This document shows positions 45,905 through 54,303 of a stretch of 64,000 nucleotides of DNA, in pieces. The notes under the pieces were generated by a model, which was not told the origin of the DNA, did not search any database, and saw only the letters and a list, made by a program, of their open reading frames with translations. Positions within the stretch are counted from its first letter, which is position 1. Every line of letters starts with the position of its first letter. Source of the DNA: an uncultured Eubacteriales bacterium (GTDB taxonomy: Bacteria > Bacillota > Clostridia > Christensenellales > CAG-917); contig URIZ01000006.1 in NCBI GenBank assembly GCA_900548005.1, forward strand, positions 1 to 64,000, in the 5' to 3' direction. The translations under genes were made by a program, and so were the position numbers.

Positions 45905-47647
45905 ATGGATTATCAACAAGTTTACGAGCAATGGCTTGCAAGCGACGAGCTGACGAGCGAAGACAAACGCCGTCTGCAATCGCTCGGCGAAGACGAGAAA
46001 AAAGAAATGTTCTTCTGCCCCCTTCAATTCGGAACGGCAGGCATGCGCGGCGTTCTCGATTTGGGCACAAACCGCATGAACGTTTTCACCGTCAAACGCG
46101 CAACGCAAGGTCTTGCGCAATACATCAAGACTCTGGGCAAAGAGGCAATGGACAGGGGCGTTGTCATATCCTACGACACCCGCCGTTTCTCAAGCGAGTT
46201 TTCAATCAAAGTGGCAAAGGTGCTTGCCAAAAACGGCATCAACGCCTACCTTTTCGACACGGTGCACCCCGTGCCTATGTGCTCGTTTGCAATCCGTCAT
46301 TTGAACGCGATCGCAGGCGTTATGATCACCGCATCGCACAACCCCAAGATCTACAACGGATACAAAGTGTATGGCGAAGACGGCGCGCAGATGTCGCCCG
46401 AATCGACAGATAAAGTGGTCGAATTTATAGACAAAACCCCGTATTTTGACATTTGCGAAGAAAATGCCGACATCACTGCGGACAACATCAAAGGGCTTGA
46501 CAACGTGCTTGTCGCGCCGCATATCACCGTCATAGGCAAGAGCGTTGACAACGCATATTTCGACACGATAAGCAAGCTCTCGTTATCCCCCGCCGCCGTT
46601 GAAAAATTCGGCAAAAACGTCAAGATTGTCTACACTCCAATTCACGGCAGCGGATATATCCCCGTCACCACCATACTTTCAAGAATGGGCATCACCGTCA
46701 ACGTCGTCAAAGAGCAGGCGCTCCCCGACACCGAGTTCTCCACCGTACGCGTGCCCAACCCCGAAGAAGCAGACACTCTCCGCCTCGGAGTCAAGCTCGC
46801 AGACGAGATCGGCAGTGACGTTGTCATCGGCACAGACCCCGATGCAGACCGTATGGGCATCGCAATCCGTGACGACAACGGCAAATTTGTCCTTCTCAAC
46901 GGCAACCAAATCGGCGTTCTGCTTGCCGACTACATATTTAGACGCAAGACGGAAGAAAACACTATGCCCCAAAACGGCGCGCTTGTGAAAACCATCGTCA
47001 CCACCGAGCTTGCAAGAAAAGTTGCCACAAGCTATGGCGTGACCACCTTTGACGTGCTCACCGGCTTCAAATTTATCGGCGAAAAAATCAAAGAATGGGA
47101 AGAAAACGGCAAATACACCTATCTGTTCGGCTTTGAAGAGAGCTACGGCTCGCTTGTGGGCACTCACGCAAGAGATAAGGACGCAGTTGTCGCAAGCATG
47201 ATTTTTGCCGAAATGATTTGCTATTACGATTCGATCGGCAAACGCGTCTATGACGTGCTGCAAGACATATACAAGCAATTCGGCTACTTTGTCGAAAAGG
47301 CAAAATCAATCACTTTCGGCGGTCTTGACGGCATGCAAAAAATGGCAGATATTATGACCGAAATTCGCTCCACTTCTTTCAGCGAGATCGCAGGCACAAA
47401 AGTGCTTGCGCAAAGCGACTTTGTCACTCGCAAAAAGACGTATGCGGACGGAAAGACAGAAGACATCACCCTGCCCAAAACCAACGCTTTCAAGATCCAC
47501 CTTGACAACGGCGATTGGATTTGCGTGCGCCCGAGCGGCACCGAGCCGAAACTGAAATTCTACGTTGCAACAAGCAAGCCCACGCAAGATGCCGCCACCG
47601 CCCTTGCCGACAGCTATCTCGCCTATATGGAAAACTTGGTGAAATAA
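45905..47647 (+). CDS. Phosphoglucomutase / phosphomannomutase
   Basis: Interconverts hexose 1- and 6-phosphates. 580 residues, the long Firmicutes PgcA type. The phosphoserine is Ser144 in TASHNPKIYNGYKVYG; the metal loop DPDADRMGIA, sugar loop GFEESYGSLVG and phosphate loop VRPSGTEPKLKFY are all present. Monocistronic, with its own promoter and terminator. Confidence 0.95.
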   Translation: MDYQQVYEQWLASDELTSEDKRRLQSLGEDEKKEMFFCPLQFGTAGMRGVLDLGTNRMNVFTVKRATQGLAQYIKTLGKEAMDRGVVISYDTRRFSSEFSIKVAKVLAKNGINAYLFDTVHPVPMCSFAIRHLNAIAGVMITASHNPKIYNGYKVYGEDGAQMSPESTDKVVEFIDKTPYFDICEENADITADNIKGLDNVLVAPHITVIGKSVDNAYFDTISKLSLSPAAVEKFGKNVKIVYTPIHGSGYIPVTTILSRMGITVNVVKEQALPDTEFSTVRVPNPEEADTLRLGVKLADEIGSDVVIGTDPDADRMGIAIRDDNGKFVLLNGNQIGVLLADYIFRRKTEENTMPQNGALVKTIVTTELARKVATSYGVTTFDVLTGFKFIGEKIKEWEENGKYTYLFGFEESYGSLVGTHARDKDAVVASMIFAEMICYYDSIGKRVYDVLQDIYKQFGYFVEKAKSITFGGLDGMQKMADIMTEIRSTSFSEIAGTKVLAQSDFVTRKKTYADGKTEDITLPKTNAFKIHLDNGDWICVRPSGTEPKLKFYVATSKPTQDAATALADSYLAYMENLVK

Positions 47648-47691
47648 CAAAACACATAAACAATCTTCGACAATTTTACAATAATAGACAC

Positions 47692-47722
47692 AAAGAAACG
47701 CACCCGATTGGTGCGTTTCTTT
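47692..47722. terminator. Terminator after the phosphohexomutase
   Basis: AAAGAAACGCACC pairs with GGTGCGTTTCTTT around a five-base loop; also suits the convergent small gene. Confidence 0.9.
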
Positions 47723-47738
47723 TATTATTCACATTCTA

Positions 47739-48014
47739 TTATATTCTTTGCAGAACTTCCCTTGCCATCCTTTTCACTTCATATCCTGACAAACCTATCG
47801 TATTTCTGCTAAGTCTATCTACATCCATCTTCAGAACTTCGTTTAACCAATCCGCTCTCTTATCCGCTGCATTATGATAAACGGCAGTACGACTAGTATA
47901 GGTGTTAGTTTTTCTCCATGCCAAATGTGTCCTATCCACATAATCGTAATAGGCATAAGACACAAACCAAGATGCGCCCATAGTTTCAAGTCCTCTTCCG
48001 TATTTACCGTTCAT
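47739..48014 (-). CDS. Unrecognised 91-residue protein
   Basis: A soluble, basic protein rich in Tyr, Arg and Asp in its first half and with a helical C-terminus (ADWLNEVLKMDVDRLSRNTIGLSGYEVKRMAREVLQRI split over several turns). ATG 48014 has a strong GGGGGAG seven bases upstream, which argues that it is real. No cysteine motif, signal or membrane segment. It belongs to the unit under the palindromic promoter at 48172-48200. Function unknown. Confidence 0.6.
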   Translation of the reverse strand: MNGKYGRGLETMGASWFVSYAYYDYVDRTHLAWRKTNTYTSRTAVYHNAADKRADWLNEVLKMDVDRLSRNTIGLSGYEVKRMAREVLQRI

Positions 48015-48067
48015 TTTTCTACTCCCCCTTTATCGGATTTTTCTTTCATTCATATTTCGTCTTGATA

Positions 48068-48142
48068 TTAAGTTTTATTAAAAGTGTATATCATCTCTCC
48101 TGATTTAAAAGCTATCAACAGTATATACAATTTGTGTCTCAT
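48068..48142 (-). CDS. Possible 24-residue leader peptide
   Basis: ATG with AGGAGAG correctly spaced upstream opens 24 codons (MRHKLYILLIAFKSGEMIYT...), with a hydrophobic core, ending before the 91-residue gene. It lies directly after the operator-controlled promoter. It could be a small regulatory or toxic peptide, or a decayed gene start. Confidence 0.3.
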   Translation of the reverse strand: MRHKLYILLIAFKSGEMIYTFNKT

Positions 48143-48171
48143 CTTTCTCTCCTAATACATTTTCCCCGTAC

Positions 48172-48224
48172 ATTGTAATTAGGTAATACCTAATTGTCAA
48201 GATAAAAATTTAGCAATGCCTAAT
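48172..48224 (-). promoter_or_regulatory. Promoter with palindromic spacer and a second upstream operator
   Basis: Minus strand: TTGACA (48195-48200) and TACAAT (48172-48177) are consensus-like. Their 17-base spacer (48178-48194) is the perfect palindrome ATTAGGTATTACCTAAT. A related imperfect site, ATTAGGCATTGCTAAAT, lies at 48208-48224; the two centres are 30 bp apart, about three helical turns. Confidence 0.75.
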
Positions 48225-48326
48225 AATACACATATCATAAAGGTGTTGTCTTATTTAAAAACTGTTGAATACCATTTTCTTTGGCATACTTTGCAGGTCG
48301 ATACACAACTCTTTCATTTTTTAATT

Positions 48327-48641
48327 TTATTGAAGATTTGGATTCCATTGATATTTGTTCAAATCGACGTAGCCGTCATTGTCCACTTCGATGCCGTCCG
48401 CGCGCAAAAGAGCCGCTTGTGCATCCGCGCCGCCAAAGGCGAATGCAGGGGCGCATTTGCCAAAGCGATTGACCACTCGAAAACACGGGATATGTTCGGG
48501 ATCGGGATTGAAATGCAAGGCATAGCCCACCGCTCTCGATGCGCGCGGTGAGCCGCAAAGCGCGGCTATTTGCCCATAGGTTGCCACTTTGCCGCTTGGT
48601 ATTTTCTTGACCTGTCGATATACGACATCATAAAAACTCAT
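48327..48641 (-). CDS. MGMT-like DNA alkyl-repair protein
   Basis: 104 residues, the C-terminal domain of O6-alkylguanine-DNA alkyltransferase alone. The acceptor motif is IPCFRV with Cys53 (normally PCHRV), so the reactive cysteine is kept and this is not a Trp-type ATL protein; the His-to-Phe change is notable. The helix-turn-helix SPRASRAVGYAL region follows the ATL/MGMT pattern. Either a short alkyltransferase or a base-flipping sensor. No ribosome site is seen before ATG 48641. The region 48225-48326 upstream of the palindromic promoter holds no clear gene. Confidence 0.8.
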   Translation of the reverse strand: MSFYDVVYRQVKKIPSGKVATYGQIAALCGSPRASRAVGYALHFNPDPEHIPCFRVVNRFGKCAPAFAFGGADAQAALLRADGIEVDNDGYVDLNKYQWNPNLQ

Positions 48642-48710
48642 AGTGCTTATATTGACAAAAACGGCGGTTTATATTCGCATTGCGCCGATATAAACTGCCG
48701 TTTGTTTGTT

Positions 48711-49178
48711 TTATTGCTTTATTATGCCACGCTCTATAAGAAACTGTTCAAGCACTTCGGCGGCGTCTCCGCACATCTTTGCGCACGGGCGCGTGCGATA
48801 GTATTCGGGAGTGCGAGCGTCGGGAGTCGGATTGGTAGTGGCTCTTGCACCAAGAATTTCACGACAGACGATAGAGCCGTTTATCTCTTTGAACCGTCTT
48901 GCAAGCTCTTGTATTCTGGCATAATGTTGCGCCTTTTGCGCTTGCGCGTCGGGCGCATCGGGATAGGAATAACCTTCGAGCAAGCCTTCCACGATAAACA
49001 TGCCGCTCACCGCTCCGCACACTTCTCTGAGCCTGCCCATGCCGCCGCCAAAGGACGAGCAAAGCATAAGTGCCTGTTTGCCTTCAAAGCCCGTGACGTC
49101 CGAAAAGGCGAGCACCACCGCTTGCGCGCAGCTGTATCCGTCAACAAAATTCTTTTCTGCAATTTCGCGTCTTGTCAT
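48711..49178 (-). CDS. C_GCAxxG_C_C family redox protein
   Basis: 155 residues. The family cysteine pattern is present: YSCAQAV, then LCSSFGGGMGRLREVCGAVSG, and two more cysteines later (IVCRE, RPCAKMC). These proteins are common in anaerobes and probably bind a metal or act in redox, but no reaction is known. ATG 49178 is one base past the stop of mrp (TGATATG), so the two are translationally coupled, suggesting a shared role in iron-sulfur chemistry. Confidence 0.85.
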   Translation of the reverse strand: MTRREIAEKNFVDGYSCAQAVVLAFSDVTGFEGKQALMLCSSFGGGMGRLREVCGAVSGMFIVEGLLEGYSYPDAPDAQAQKAQHYARIQELARRFKEINGSIVCREILGARATTNPTPDARTPEYYRTRPCAKMCGDAAEVLEQFLIERGIIKQ

Positions 49179-49179
49179 A

Positions 49180-49992
49180 TCAGTTTTCGATTGCGTCAAG
49201 CGCAGGTTTGAGATATTTCTCGGCATCGATTTTTTCCACTTCGCCCGCGTCCACGGCTTGCGCGATTGCTCTGTCCATAGGCAACTTGCCAAGCACTGCA
49301 AGGTCGAAATCTTTTGCGATCTTGTCCACGTTGCCGCTGCCGAAGATGTCAATCTTCTTGCCGCAGTCGGGGCATTCGATATAGCTCATGTTTTCAACAA
49401 CGCCGTAGATGTGGATGTTCATCTTGTTTGCCATCTTCACTGCCTTTTCCACGATCATGGACACAAGGTCTTGCGGAGATGTGACGATTATTATGCCGTC
49501 AAGTTTGATGGATTGAAACACCGTGAGCGGCACATCGCCCGTTCCCGGAGGCATATCCACAAACATAAAGTCCACGTCGTCCCACACAACGTCCGTCCAA
49601 AACTGTTTCACCATGCCGGCGATGACAGGGCCGCGCCATATCACGGGATCGTTCTCGTTGTCAAGAAGAAGGTTGGACGACACCACTTTGATGCCGAACG
49701 CGCTCTGACGGGGATAGAGTCCGTTTTCGTCAGCGTCTATGCCGCCACTGATGCCAAAGGCTCTGGGGATGGACGGGCCCGTGATGTCCGCATCCAAAAT
49801 GGCAACCGATTTGCCTTGTTTTGCTTTGCCCACGGCAAGCAGTGACGTGACGAGAGATTTGCCCACTCCGCCTTTGCCGCTGACGATGCCGATGACTTTT
49901 TTGACGTTGGAAAACTCGTTTGTGTTTTCCTTGACGATTCTCGATGCGCAGTCTTTTCCGCAAGACTCGCAATCGTGCGTGCATTCGCTCAT
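49180..49992 (-). CDS. mrp: Mrp/NBP35-type iron-sulfur carrier ATPase
   Basis: A P-loop NTPase that carries Fe-S clusters. 270 residues. Deviant Walker A GKGGVGKS at 39-46, Walker B FMFVDMPPGTGD, and a C-terminal CPDC pair for the bridging cluster. The N-terminus has four cysteines (4, 8, 11, 15) that can hold a second cluster, as in NBP35. Start ATG 49992 has AAGGAG. Coupled to the C_GCAxxG_C_C gene. Confidence 0.93.
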   Translation of the reverse strand: MSECTHDCESCGKDCASRIVKENTNEFSNVKKVIGIVSGKGGVGKSLVTSLLAVGKAKQGKSVAILDADITGPSIPRAFGISGGIDADENGLYPRQSAFGIKVVSSNLLLDNENDPVIWRGPVIAGMVKQFWTDVVWDDVDFMFVDMPPGTGDVPLTVFQSIKLDGIIIVTSPQDLVSMIVEKAVKMANKMNIHIYGVVENMSYIECPDCGKKIDIFGSGNVDKIAKDFDLAVLGKLPMDRAIAQAVDAGEVEKIDAEKYLKPALDAIEN

Positions 49993-50171
49993 ATATAACT
50001 CCTTGCGCTATCGCGCCAATTTTTTTGTCCTATAAAATTATACCACCAAAGCGGAAATAATAAAAGCCTTTTGTCCAAATATTGTCGTGCGCACGCCCAA
50101 ATCCGCGCGACAGCGTATAAAAACGCACCGATTTTGCAATAATTGCCGTAAATCAAAAAGGAGAATACCCT

Positions 50172-50762
50172 ATGAAACTCATCGACAGCAAAACCCTATC
50201 CAACCTTGCCCGCGCATACGCAGGCGAAACCCAAGCCCTGACTCGCTACCGTTTCATCGAATACGGCGCGCGCAACGAAGGCTACTCCGCCCTTGCCGAA
50301 GTGGTGGACAAAGTGGTGTACAACGAGTTCAACCACGCAAGAGTGCTCTACACCTTCATTCAACAGGCAAGCAACAAAACCATCGAAAACATAGACGTGT
50401 CCGCAGGCTACCCCTTCAAAGAAAAGTGGAACCTCGAAGAAAATCTCAAACTCGCCGCCGAAGACGAAGAAAACGAAGTGAAAATCTACAAGCAGTTTGC
50501 AAAAACCGCGCGTGAAGAAGGCTTTGACGAAATAGCCGACGCTTTTGAAATGCTATCGGGCGTGGAGCACTGCCACAAACTTATGTTTGAAGACTTGCAC
50601 AAGCAACTAAAAGATGGCACGATGTACAAGAAAGACAAGCCTGTCAAATGGAAATGCTCGGGTTGCGGCTATGAAGCCGAAAGCAAAGAAGCCTGGGACG
50701 TCTGCCCCCTTTGCAAAGCAAAACAAGGCGTTGTCATGCTCAAACTCTCGGACGGCAACTGA
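50172..50762 (+). CDS. Rubrerythrin
   Basis: Peroxide-reducing non-haem iron protein of anaerobes. 196 residues: four-helix di-iron domain (AGETQALTRYRF, EFNHARVLY, EDEENEVKIYKQF, EVEHCH-type ligands) then a rubredoxin-like zinc-iron knuckle (CSGCGYE ... CPLC). Own promoter region shared with mrp in the divergent gap 49993-50171; strong AAGGAG before ATG 50172. Confidence 0.95.
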   Translation: MKLIDSKTLSNLARAYAGETQALTRYRFIEYGARNEGYSALAEVVDKVVYNEFNHARVLYTFIQQASNKTIENIDVSAGYPFKEKWNLEENLKLAAEDEENEVKIYKQFAKTAREEGFDEIADAFEMLSGVEHCHKLMFEDLHKQLKDGTMYKKDKPVKWKCSGCGYEAESKEAWDVCPLCKAKQGVVMLKLSDGN

Positions 50763-50787
50763 TTTTTCATATTGTAATTCTGCATAC

Positions 50788-50823
50788 AAAAATAGACCGT
50801 TTATTTCAAACGGTCTATTTTTG
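50788..50823. terminator. Terminator between rubrerythrin and the zinc-ribbon gene
   Basis: AAAAATAGACCGTTT pairs with AAACGGTCTATTTTT around a short loop; serves both convergent genes. Confidence 0.9.
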
Positions 50824-50832
50824 TAAATTGTT

Positions 50833-53061
50833 TTATCTTGAGTATTGATTCCCTGAACCCGTTATTAGATTTCTTGCGTCCACAACGTAAAATACAATAA
50901 ATCTGTTATCGTTGATATACACAACAAGTGCATCTACTCCTTCATAAGCGGGAGACGAAATATAACGTTTCAGATATTTTTCTTCCACATATTCGTATTT
51001 ATAAGTGTCTCTTTCGCCATTCTGCACATAGTCACAATATCCATTCGACATAAAACTTATACTATTGGAACTATTGTACGTGTACTTATAATAATAGTTT
51101 TTCGGATCTCTGCTTTCTCCTCTTCCATCTGTATCTGTTGGATAAAACGTATATCCGTTCATTGTATTGAAATAATATATTTTATATCCTAATATTTCAT
51201 TAACCGTCACAGCATAAACGCCTATCTTGTTTTTGTGATTAGTCGCATCGTAATAAACAATTATTGCATCCTTATCTTTGTAATCGGAAGAACTATAATT
51301 GGATATGTTCTTACAAGCCCATTTTGCAGACACATATTCGTACTCATATTCTTGCAAATCGGCATGTCCGTTTCTCAAATAGCACCGTCCATTAGAATCA
51401 AGTGTTATGCTTGAATACGAATTATTATTACTATACTCATAAGTCCCATAATAGTTTTTTGGATCCGTCCCCTTTGACACACTACCCGCGCCGCCCGTGG
51501 CAAATCTTGCTAGAAAAATTATGCCCGCAATAAGCATTGCGACGCCGATTATAGTAAAAACTATTCCGACAATATTCAAAATCTTTGCATCTTTTTTTGT
51601 AAATGCCTTACCCGGGGTCGCATGCTCGTCCAAATTCAACTCCAATTGTTTGCTTGTTCCCGTAGTCAAATCGTCTTCTGCATACTTTAGTTTTTTTCTG
51701 AAAACATTTTCCGTGCCGCACTTCGGACAAATTCTCGTGAACTCATACGTATTATAATAGTCTATGTATGAATGATTTTGTTGCGGATTGGGACTATTTC
51801 CTCTGCGTTCTTTGCTCTCACTGCTTACGACTTTATAAGAATAATCGCCGTATTCCAAAGATGATTTACAATTTCGGCATACACTTCGTTTGTAGGTGAC
51901 CATTGATGATATAAACATACAAATCCAAACGATAGGAACAATGATTACCGCAAGACGAAGACCTATTCCATAGCTCAAAACAATATATCCAACCGCAAGC
52001 ACAATCAAACATATATAAATCATAGGCATTTGCTTAAAATGTGCTGCTAAGTTGGTGAAATAATTCCCCTTTTTATCCTTTTTGCTAGGCTTGTTATTTT
52101 TATTTGTTTTTACAACGTTTTTATTGTTTTTATCATCACCTTTATTGTCGTCAAAGAAATTGACTTCGTTCGTTGCACCATTCCTTCCTGTTTTCGTATC
52201 TGACGCCGCTTGATTTGCAACATCACTCTGTTTCGTCGCCAAATTCGGCGATTCGGTTTTTGGAACGTTATAGTAATTGTATTTCATTCCCATAATGACC
52301 GCACTAAGGACAGGAACGAATTTCACGTTATTTTGTATTGAAATATTTTGCTCAAACAAGTCGGCGGATTGCTTGATTCTTTGCGACAACAATTCTGAAT
52401 TGTTCACCGCCTTATCTTTGCCCGACAATGTTTTCTTCATAAAATCAGGCAACTTCATTGCAATATAATCTTTGATTGTGGATATTCTCAAAGCTATCGG
52501 ATTTTGACAATCGGACATGCCATGAGCCAAATATACACCACGCTTTTCTTGTGGGGCAGCTAAATCTTTTGCAATTTCGTCAATCAAGTCAAAAACAACA
52601 TTAATTGCAGTTGCATCGTCACAAGCAATGGCTTTTGAAAAATAAGTCGCCACACTATCTTGCAGTTTCATATACGAATTGTTCAAATCCGGCAAAGCAA
52701 TGTTCATAGGATTCGGTGTAAACATTTGTCCCACATAACACTCTTTGGACAATTCTGTCATTCTATTTGCTCCGTGAGCAATGGCAAACCCCGCATACGC
52801 ACACGCAATACCGCATGATGAATCGGTGCTTAAAATCGACTGGCACTCGTCAAACATACCGTCATAATCGGCAGCTTGTTTAAGCGTTTCGAGTTTCTTC
52901 ACTCTTTCTTCGTTGATTTTCGCAATCGTTTCTTCAACATTTGGAGCATCTGACTCGATACTCACGGGTGAGCCACAATAAATACAGAAACCTTTCTTAA
53001 AATTCTCGTCCAATTGCAATTCTCCACCACAATTAGGGCACTTGAAGATCTTTACTCCCAT
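50833..53061 (-). CDS. Large zinc-ribbon membrane protein of unknown function
   Basis: 742 residues. N-terminal zinc ribbon (CPNCGGEL ... CIYCGSP, about 8-35), a helical TPR-like cytoplasmic region to about 320, an Asn/Lys/Asp-rich low-complexity linker, two membrane segments, a second four-cysteine site (CRNCKSS ... CPKCGTE), a further membrane segment near 510, then two related extracytoplasmic repeats that each begin with DPKNYYGTYEY/DPKNYYYKYTY and end in a YEYV...VVYYD/VVYIND strand. ATG 53061 has AAAGGAG eight bases upstream. It is AT-rich and divergent from a tiny XRE gene, which may control it. Looks like an envelope-spanning sensor or bacteriocin-immunity-like protein, but this is open. 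Confidence 0.75.
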   Translation of the reverse strand: MGVKIFKCPNCGGELQLDENFKKGFCIYCGSPVSIESDAPNVEETIAKINEERVKKLETLKQAADYDGMFDECQSILSTDSSCGIACAYAGFAIAHGANRMTELSKECYVGQMFTPNPMNIALPDLNNSYMKLQDSVATYFSKAIACDDATAINVVFDLIDEIAKDLAAPQEKRGVYLAHGMSDCQNPIALRISTIKDYIAMKLPDFMKKTLSGKDKAVNNSELLSQRIKQSADLFEQNISIQNNVKFVPVLSAVIMGMKYNYYNVPKTESPNLATKQSDVANQAASDTKTGRNGATNEVNFFDDNKGDDKNNKNVVKTNKNNKPSKKDKKGNYFTNLAAHFKQMPMIYICLIVLAVGYIVLSYGIGLRLAVIIVPIVWICMFISSMVTYKRSVCRNCKSSLEYGDYSYKVVSSESKERRGNSPNPQQNHSYIDYYNTYEFTRICPKCGTENVFRKKLKYAEDDLTTGTSKQLELNLDEHATPGKAFTKKDAKILNIVGIVFTIIGVAMLIAGIIFLARFATGGAGSVSKGTDPKNYYGTYEYSNNNSYSSITLDSNGRCYLRNGHADLQEYEYEYVSAKWACKNISNYSSSDYKDKDAIIVYYDATNHKNKIGVYAVTVNEILGYKIYYFNTMNGYTFYPTDTDGRGESRDPKNYYYKYTYNSSNSISFMSNGYCDYVQNGERDTYKYEYVEEKYLKRYISSPAYEGVDALVVYINDNRFIVFYVVDARNLITGSGNQYSR

Positions 53062-53194
53062 TTCCAATTCTCCTTTGTACCAAAAATTATGCATATAGCA
53101 CTGTTTTTAAATTTTATAGGATTTTTTCCTATATGTCAATACTAAATATGGAATTTTTACTATATTTTGTTTAACAATAAAAAGGAGTGACGGT

Positions 53195-53404
53195 ATGGAT
53201 ATTAGAAAAAGTGTTGGAAAAAATTTGAAAATGGCACGCAAAGCCGTCGGTCTCACTCAAAAACAAATTGCCGAAGAACTTGGCAAGTATCAATCAGATT
53301 ATAGCGAATACGAAACAGGAAAAATAGAATTGGATTATGAAAAAATCATATTCCTTTGCAAAAGACTTGATATAACCCCAAACGATTTATTTGATTTTCA
53401 TTAA
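53195..53404 (+). CDS. Small XRE-family regulator
   Basis: 69 residues, a single helix-turn-helix of the Cro/C1 type (LKMARKAVGLTQKQIAEELG-like; YQSDYSEYETGKIELDYEKI). ATG 53195 has AAGGAG. Divergent from the zinc-ribbon membrane gene and AT-rich like it, so probably its repressor. Followed by its own terminator. Confidence 0.85.
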   Translation: MDIRKSVGKNLKMARKAVGLTQKQIAEELGKYQSDYSEYETGKIELDYEKIIFLCKRLDITPNDLFDFH

Positions 53405-53405
53405 C

Positions 53406-53436
53406 AAAAAGAACGGCAAAATGTGCCGTTCTTTTT
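53406..53436. terminator. Terminator after the small XRE gene
   Basis: AAAAAGAACGGC pairs with GCCGTTCTTTTT around a seven-base loop, two bases past the stop. Confidence 0.9.
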
Positions 53437-53500
53437 CAAATCATAGCTTTATTGTGCGGATTTTGCGATATAAACTGTCTTTTGTGCAAAAATACGCTTT

Positions 53501-54196
53501 TTAGTTGTATCCGCGCAGATCAACGTGGGGGACGGTGTTTTCAAAATAGGTCTTGAAACGCAATGCGTCCGCTTTGTCCACGGGAGTGTAGCCGTGCGCG
53601 ATGCAACCGTCGATGTCTTTGTATTTTTGCATGAAATATCTCGGCGTGTTTTTCACCATGGCGGCGATCGCTTGCATGTCTTCGTCGGTGTGAAACTCTT
53701 TGATCAAAGTCGTGCGGAACTCGTGATCCACTCCGCTTTGGTTGAGAAGGTCTATGCTTGCTTGTATCTTGGATATATCCACCCTGTCAAGTCCCACGGT
53801 GAGCGGATATTTTTGGGGACTGTTTTTCACGTCCATAGCCACGTAGTCCACAAGCCCTTTTGCGAGGATCTTTTCCACGACGTCGGGGCGAAGTCCGTTG
53901 GTGTCGAGCTTTGTTTTGTAACCCATATCTCGCACTTGTTGCAAAAACTCGGCAAGATCGGGTTGCAAAGTGGGCTCTCCGCCCGTGACGCACACGGCGT
54001 CCACGAGCCCTTTGCGCTTTTGAAGATAGTCAAACACTTCTTCACCATTCATTTGCTCCACCTTCAAATCGCCTATGACAAGGGGCGCGTTGTGGCAAAA
54101 CGGGCAACGGAAGTTGCACCCGCCCGTGAAAACCGTGCAGGCGATGTTGCCGTCATAATCCACCATTGAAAACTTTTCGTATCCGCAAATTATCAT
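53501..54196 (-). CDS. nrdG: Anaerobic ribonucleotide reductase activating protein
   Basis: Radical SAM activase that installs the glycyl radical on NrdD. 231 residues, the longer NrdG2 type. The cluster motif C27-x3-C31-x2-C34 (CNFRCPFC) and SAM-binding CVTGGEPTLQPDL follow the family. No nrdD is in this window, so the partner lies elsewhere. Other glycyl-radical activases share this motif; the choice rests on the short length and lack of a ferredoxin insert. Its promoter puts the ATG at +1. Confidence 0.85.
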   Translation of the reverse strand: MIICGYEKFSMVDYDGNIACTVFTGGCNFRCPFCHNAPLVIGDLKVEQMNGEEVFDYLQKRKGLVDAVCVTGGEPTLQPDLAEFLQQVRDMGYKTKLDTNGLRPDVVEKILAKGLVDYVAMDVKNSPQKYPLTVGLDRVDISKIQASIDLLNQSGVDHEFRTTLIKEFHTDEDMQAIAAMVKNTPRYFMQKYKDIDGCIAHGYTPVDKADALRFKTYFENTVPHVDLRGYN

Positions 54197-54202
54197 ACGC
54201 CT

Positions 54203-54231
54203 ATTTTAGCACACCGCGCGATTTTGTTCAA
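54203..54231 (-). promoter_or_regulatory. Promoter of nrdG, start codon at +1
   Basis: Minus strand: TTGAAC at 54226-54231, 17-base spacer, TAAAAT at 54203-54208, then six bases to the ATG at 54196. Only a faint GG lies between. Confidence 0.55.
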
Positions 54232-54253
54232 TGCGTTTTTGCACTTTTTGCTC

Positions 54254-54282
54254 TTTACATTGCGATTTTGCAATGATATAAT
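54254..54282 (+). promoter_or_regulatory. Promoter of the chromate transporter pair
   Basis: TTTACA at 54254-54259, 17-base spacer, TATAAT at 54277-54282. Confidence 0.6.
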
Positions 54283-54303
54283 TTTTTCATATACAGGTGG
54301 GCT

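Noticed and set aside
48225..48326. A plus-strand gene starting at 48216 (MPNNTHIIKVL...)
   Set aside because: The start lies inside the upstream operator, there is no ribosome site and the frame soon becomes the antisense of the MGMT-like gene.
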